A stretch of 14,599 nucleotides of DNA, taken from the NCBI GenBank assembly GCA_902795095.1, contig CADBKB010000055.1, positions 1-14,599 on the forward strand, written 5' to 3'. The DNA is from Oscillospiraceae bacterium (GTDB lineage Bacteria; Bacillota_A; Clostridia; Oscillospirales; Oscillospiraceae). Below, piece after piece: positions 13,996-14,599 of the stretch (positions within the stretch are counted from its first letter, which is position 1; each line of letters begins with the position of its first letter). The notes beneath the pieces are model-generated. The model saw only the letters and a program-made list of their open reading frames with translations. It did not search any database and was not told where the DNA came from. Both the position numbers and the translations under genes were made by a program.

Positions 13996-14039
13996 AGAAC
14001 CCAGAGCCTGCCGCATTGGCAAGCGCCGGGTTCTTTTTT
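13996..14039 (+). terminator. Intrinsic terminator
   Basis: AGAACCC (13996-14002) pairs with GGGTTCT (14028-14034). Inside, GCCTGCC (14005-14011 region) pairs with GGCAAGC (14018-14024 region) with one mismatch. The stem runs into six T residues (14034-14039) on the plus strand. No intact plus-strand gene lies just upstream, so it probably belonged to whatever the broken phosphatase transcript once carried, or it shields the downstream promoter. Confidence 0.85.
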
Positions 14040-14110
14040 GTCGATATGAGGAAAAGAACGTATATATGATTCTTTTTGATAAATTTTTCCCAAAAGCGGC
14101 ATAAAGACGA

Positions 14111-14139
14111 TTGCTTTCCCAATGAAAGCATAGTAAAAT
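14111..14139 (+). promoter_or_regulatory. Promoter of the flavoenzyme gene with an overlapping palindrome
   Basis: TTGCTT (14111-14116) and TAAAAT (14134-14139) are 17 bases apart. The inverted repeat TGCTTTC (14112-14118) / GAAAGCA (14124-14130), with a five-base centre, overlaps the -35 and spacer, a usual place for a dimeric regulator. Transcription should start near 14146. The gene's RBS AAAGGAG (14167-14173) lies eight bases before ATG 14182. Confidence 0.6.
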
Positions 14140-14181
14140 CATAACAGGGATCTCCCCAAAAAAAGAAAAGGAGACTGACTC

Positions 14182-14599
14182 ATGCCATACGAAAAGCTGT
14201 TTGCGCCTGGCAGGATTGCCAATCTGGAGCTCAAAAACAGGATCGTGATGCCTGCAATGGGCTGCTCCCTGGCGGAGCATTCCGGCGAAGCCGGCCCCCG
14301 CATGATCAAGTACTATGCTGAACGCGCAAAGGGCGGCACAGGCCTGATCATTACCGAAATCACCCGCATTGACGACGAAACCGGCGTCGGCACGCCGAAC
14401 CAGCTGTCCGTTACCCAACCCTATATGACCGGCCAGCTCCACCGTCTGGTCGAGGCCGTCCATGCCTATGACACCAAGCTGTTCGTTCAGCTGCACCATC
14501 CCGGAAACCAGACGCCCAGCCGCCTGATCGGCGGGCGGCAGCCGGTATCCGCGTCCGACGTGACCTGCCGGGTCATCGGCGAGCAGCCGAGAGCGCTCA
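14182..14599 (+). CDS. Old Yellow Enzyme family NADH:flavin oxidoreductase / 2-enoate reductase (N-terminal part)
   Basis: The first 139 residues of a gene that runs off the window. The opening YEKLFAPGRIANLELKNRIVMPAM (residues 3-26) is the first strand and FMN-contact segment of the OYE / 2,4-dienoyl-CoA reductase family. YYAERAKGGTGLIITEI (44-60) and the flavin and substrate-site motif FVQLHHPGNQ (101-110) follow in the usual order. Full-length relatives in Clostridia are about 640-670 residues, with an FMN TIM barrel, a 4Fe-4S cluster and a C-terminal FAD/NAD domain, and reduce activated C=C bonds, including enoates and bile-acid intermediates (BaiCD/BaiH). Whether this one has the C-terminal half cannot be seen. 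The start is ATG 14182 with AAAGGAG eight bases upstream and its own promoter. The substrate is unknown. Confidence 0.92.
   Translation, partial: MPYEKLFAPGRIANLELKNRIVMPAMGCSLAEHSGEAGPRMIKYYAERAKGGTGLIITEITRIDDETGVGTPNQLSVTQPYMTGQLHRLVEAVHAYDTKLFVQLHHPGNQTPSRLIGGRQPVSASDVTCRVIGEQPRAL

Noticed and set aside
13969..14499. A 176-codon minus-strand frame overlapping the flavoenzyme start
   Set aside because: It runs opposite an OYE-family start with clear motifs, promoter and RBS, and through the terminator; the product is not recognisable.

Overview
The window looks like chromosomal DNA from a GC-rich, Gram-positive anaerobe of the Clostridia, most likely an Oscillospiraceae-like gut commensal. 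The clues are an S-layer protein with SLH domains of the CTRGQ(V/I)VTFL type and Listeria/Bacteroides-type repeats, a Bacillus-like OhrR, an enoate-reductase-family flavoenzyme, AAGGAG-type ribosome binding sites and high GC in genes but not in the gaps between them. The lineage is inferred from family resemblance only.

Layout. (1) 32-4440 is a phosphate module. A Na+/phosphate cotransporter with a C-terminal PhoU domain (minus strand) diverges from a PhoB-like response regulator and a PhoR-like histidine kinase (plus strand, ATGA overlap). The 146-bp divergent spacer carries TTTACA/TTAACG/TTAACC half-sites that resemble a PhoP box. Each end of the module has a hairpin terminator. (2) 4453-5985 is a minus-strand peroxide-stress operon: an OhrR-type MarR regulator, a thioredoxin-type glutathione peroxidase and a flavodoxin. 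It has a near-consensus promoter and a repeated CTTGTGCGC operator over the transcription start. (3) 5986-6279 is a gene-free gap in which two identical 31-bp hairpins frame a stretch of further perfect inverted repeats.

(4) 6280-13326 encodes one 2348-residue secreted S-layer protein on the minus strand. It has a signal peptide, about 450 residues holding roughly 90 cysteines, an Ig-like segment, H-x-W / C-x-x-C-G repeats, two beta-helix-like tracts, three Listeria/Bacteroides-type repeats and three SLH domains. The cysteine-rich head is the most unusual object here; I do not know its function. (5) 13327-14181 is mostly non-coding. It holds the leader and promoter of the giant gene, a promoter and RBS that now drive only the first dozen codons of a low-molecular-weight phosphotyrosine phosphatase, an AT-rich stretch with three TACACCA repeats, a strong terminator, and a promoter with a palindrome. 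(6) 14182-14599 is the start of an Old Yellow Enzyme / 2-enoate reductase family gene that runs off the window.

How the parts may work together. The two-component system probably senses phosphate limitation and controls the cotransporter. OhrR probably represses its own operon until organic peroxide oxidises it, releasing the peroxidase and flavodoxin. The giant protein is probably anchored on secondary cell-wall polymer by its SLH domains, displaying the cysteine-rich head outward. No CRISPR array, tRNA, rRNA, transposase or integrase gene was seen.
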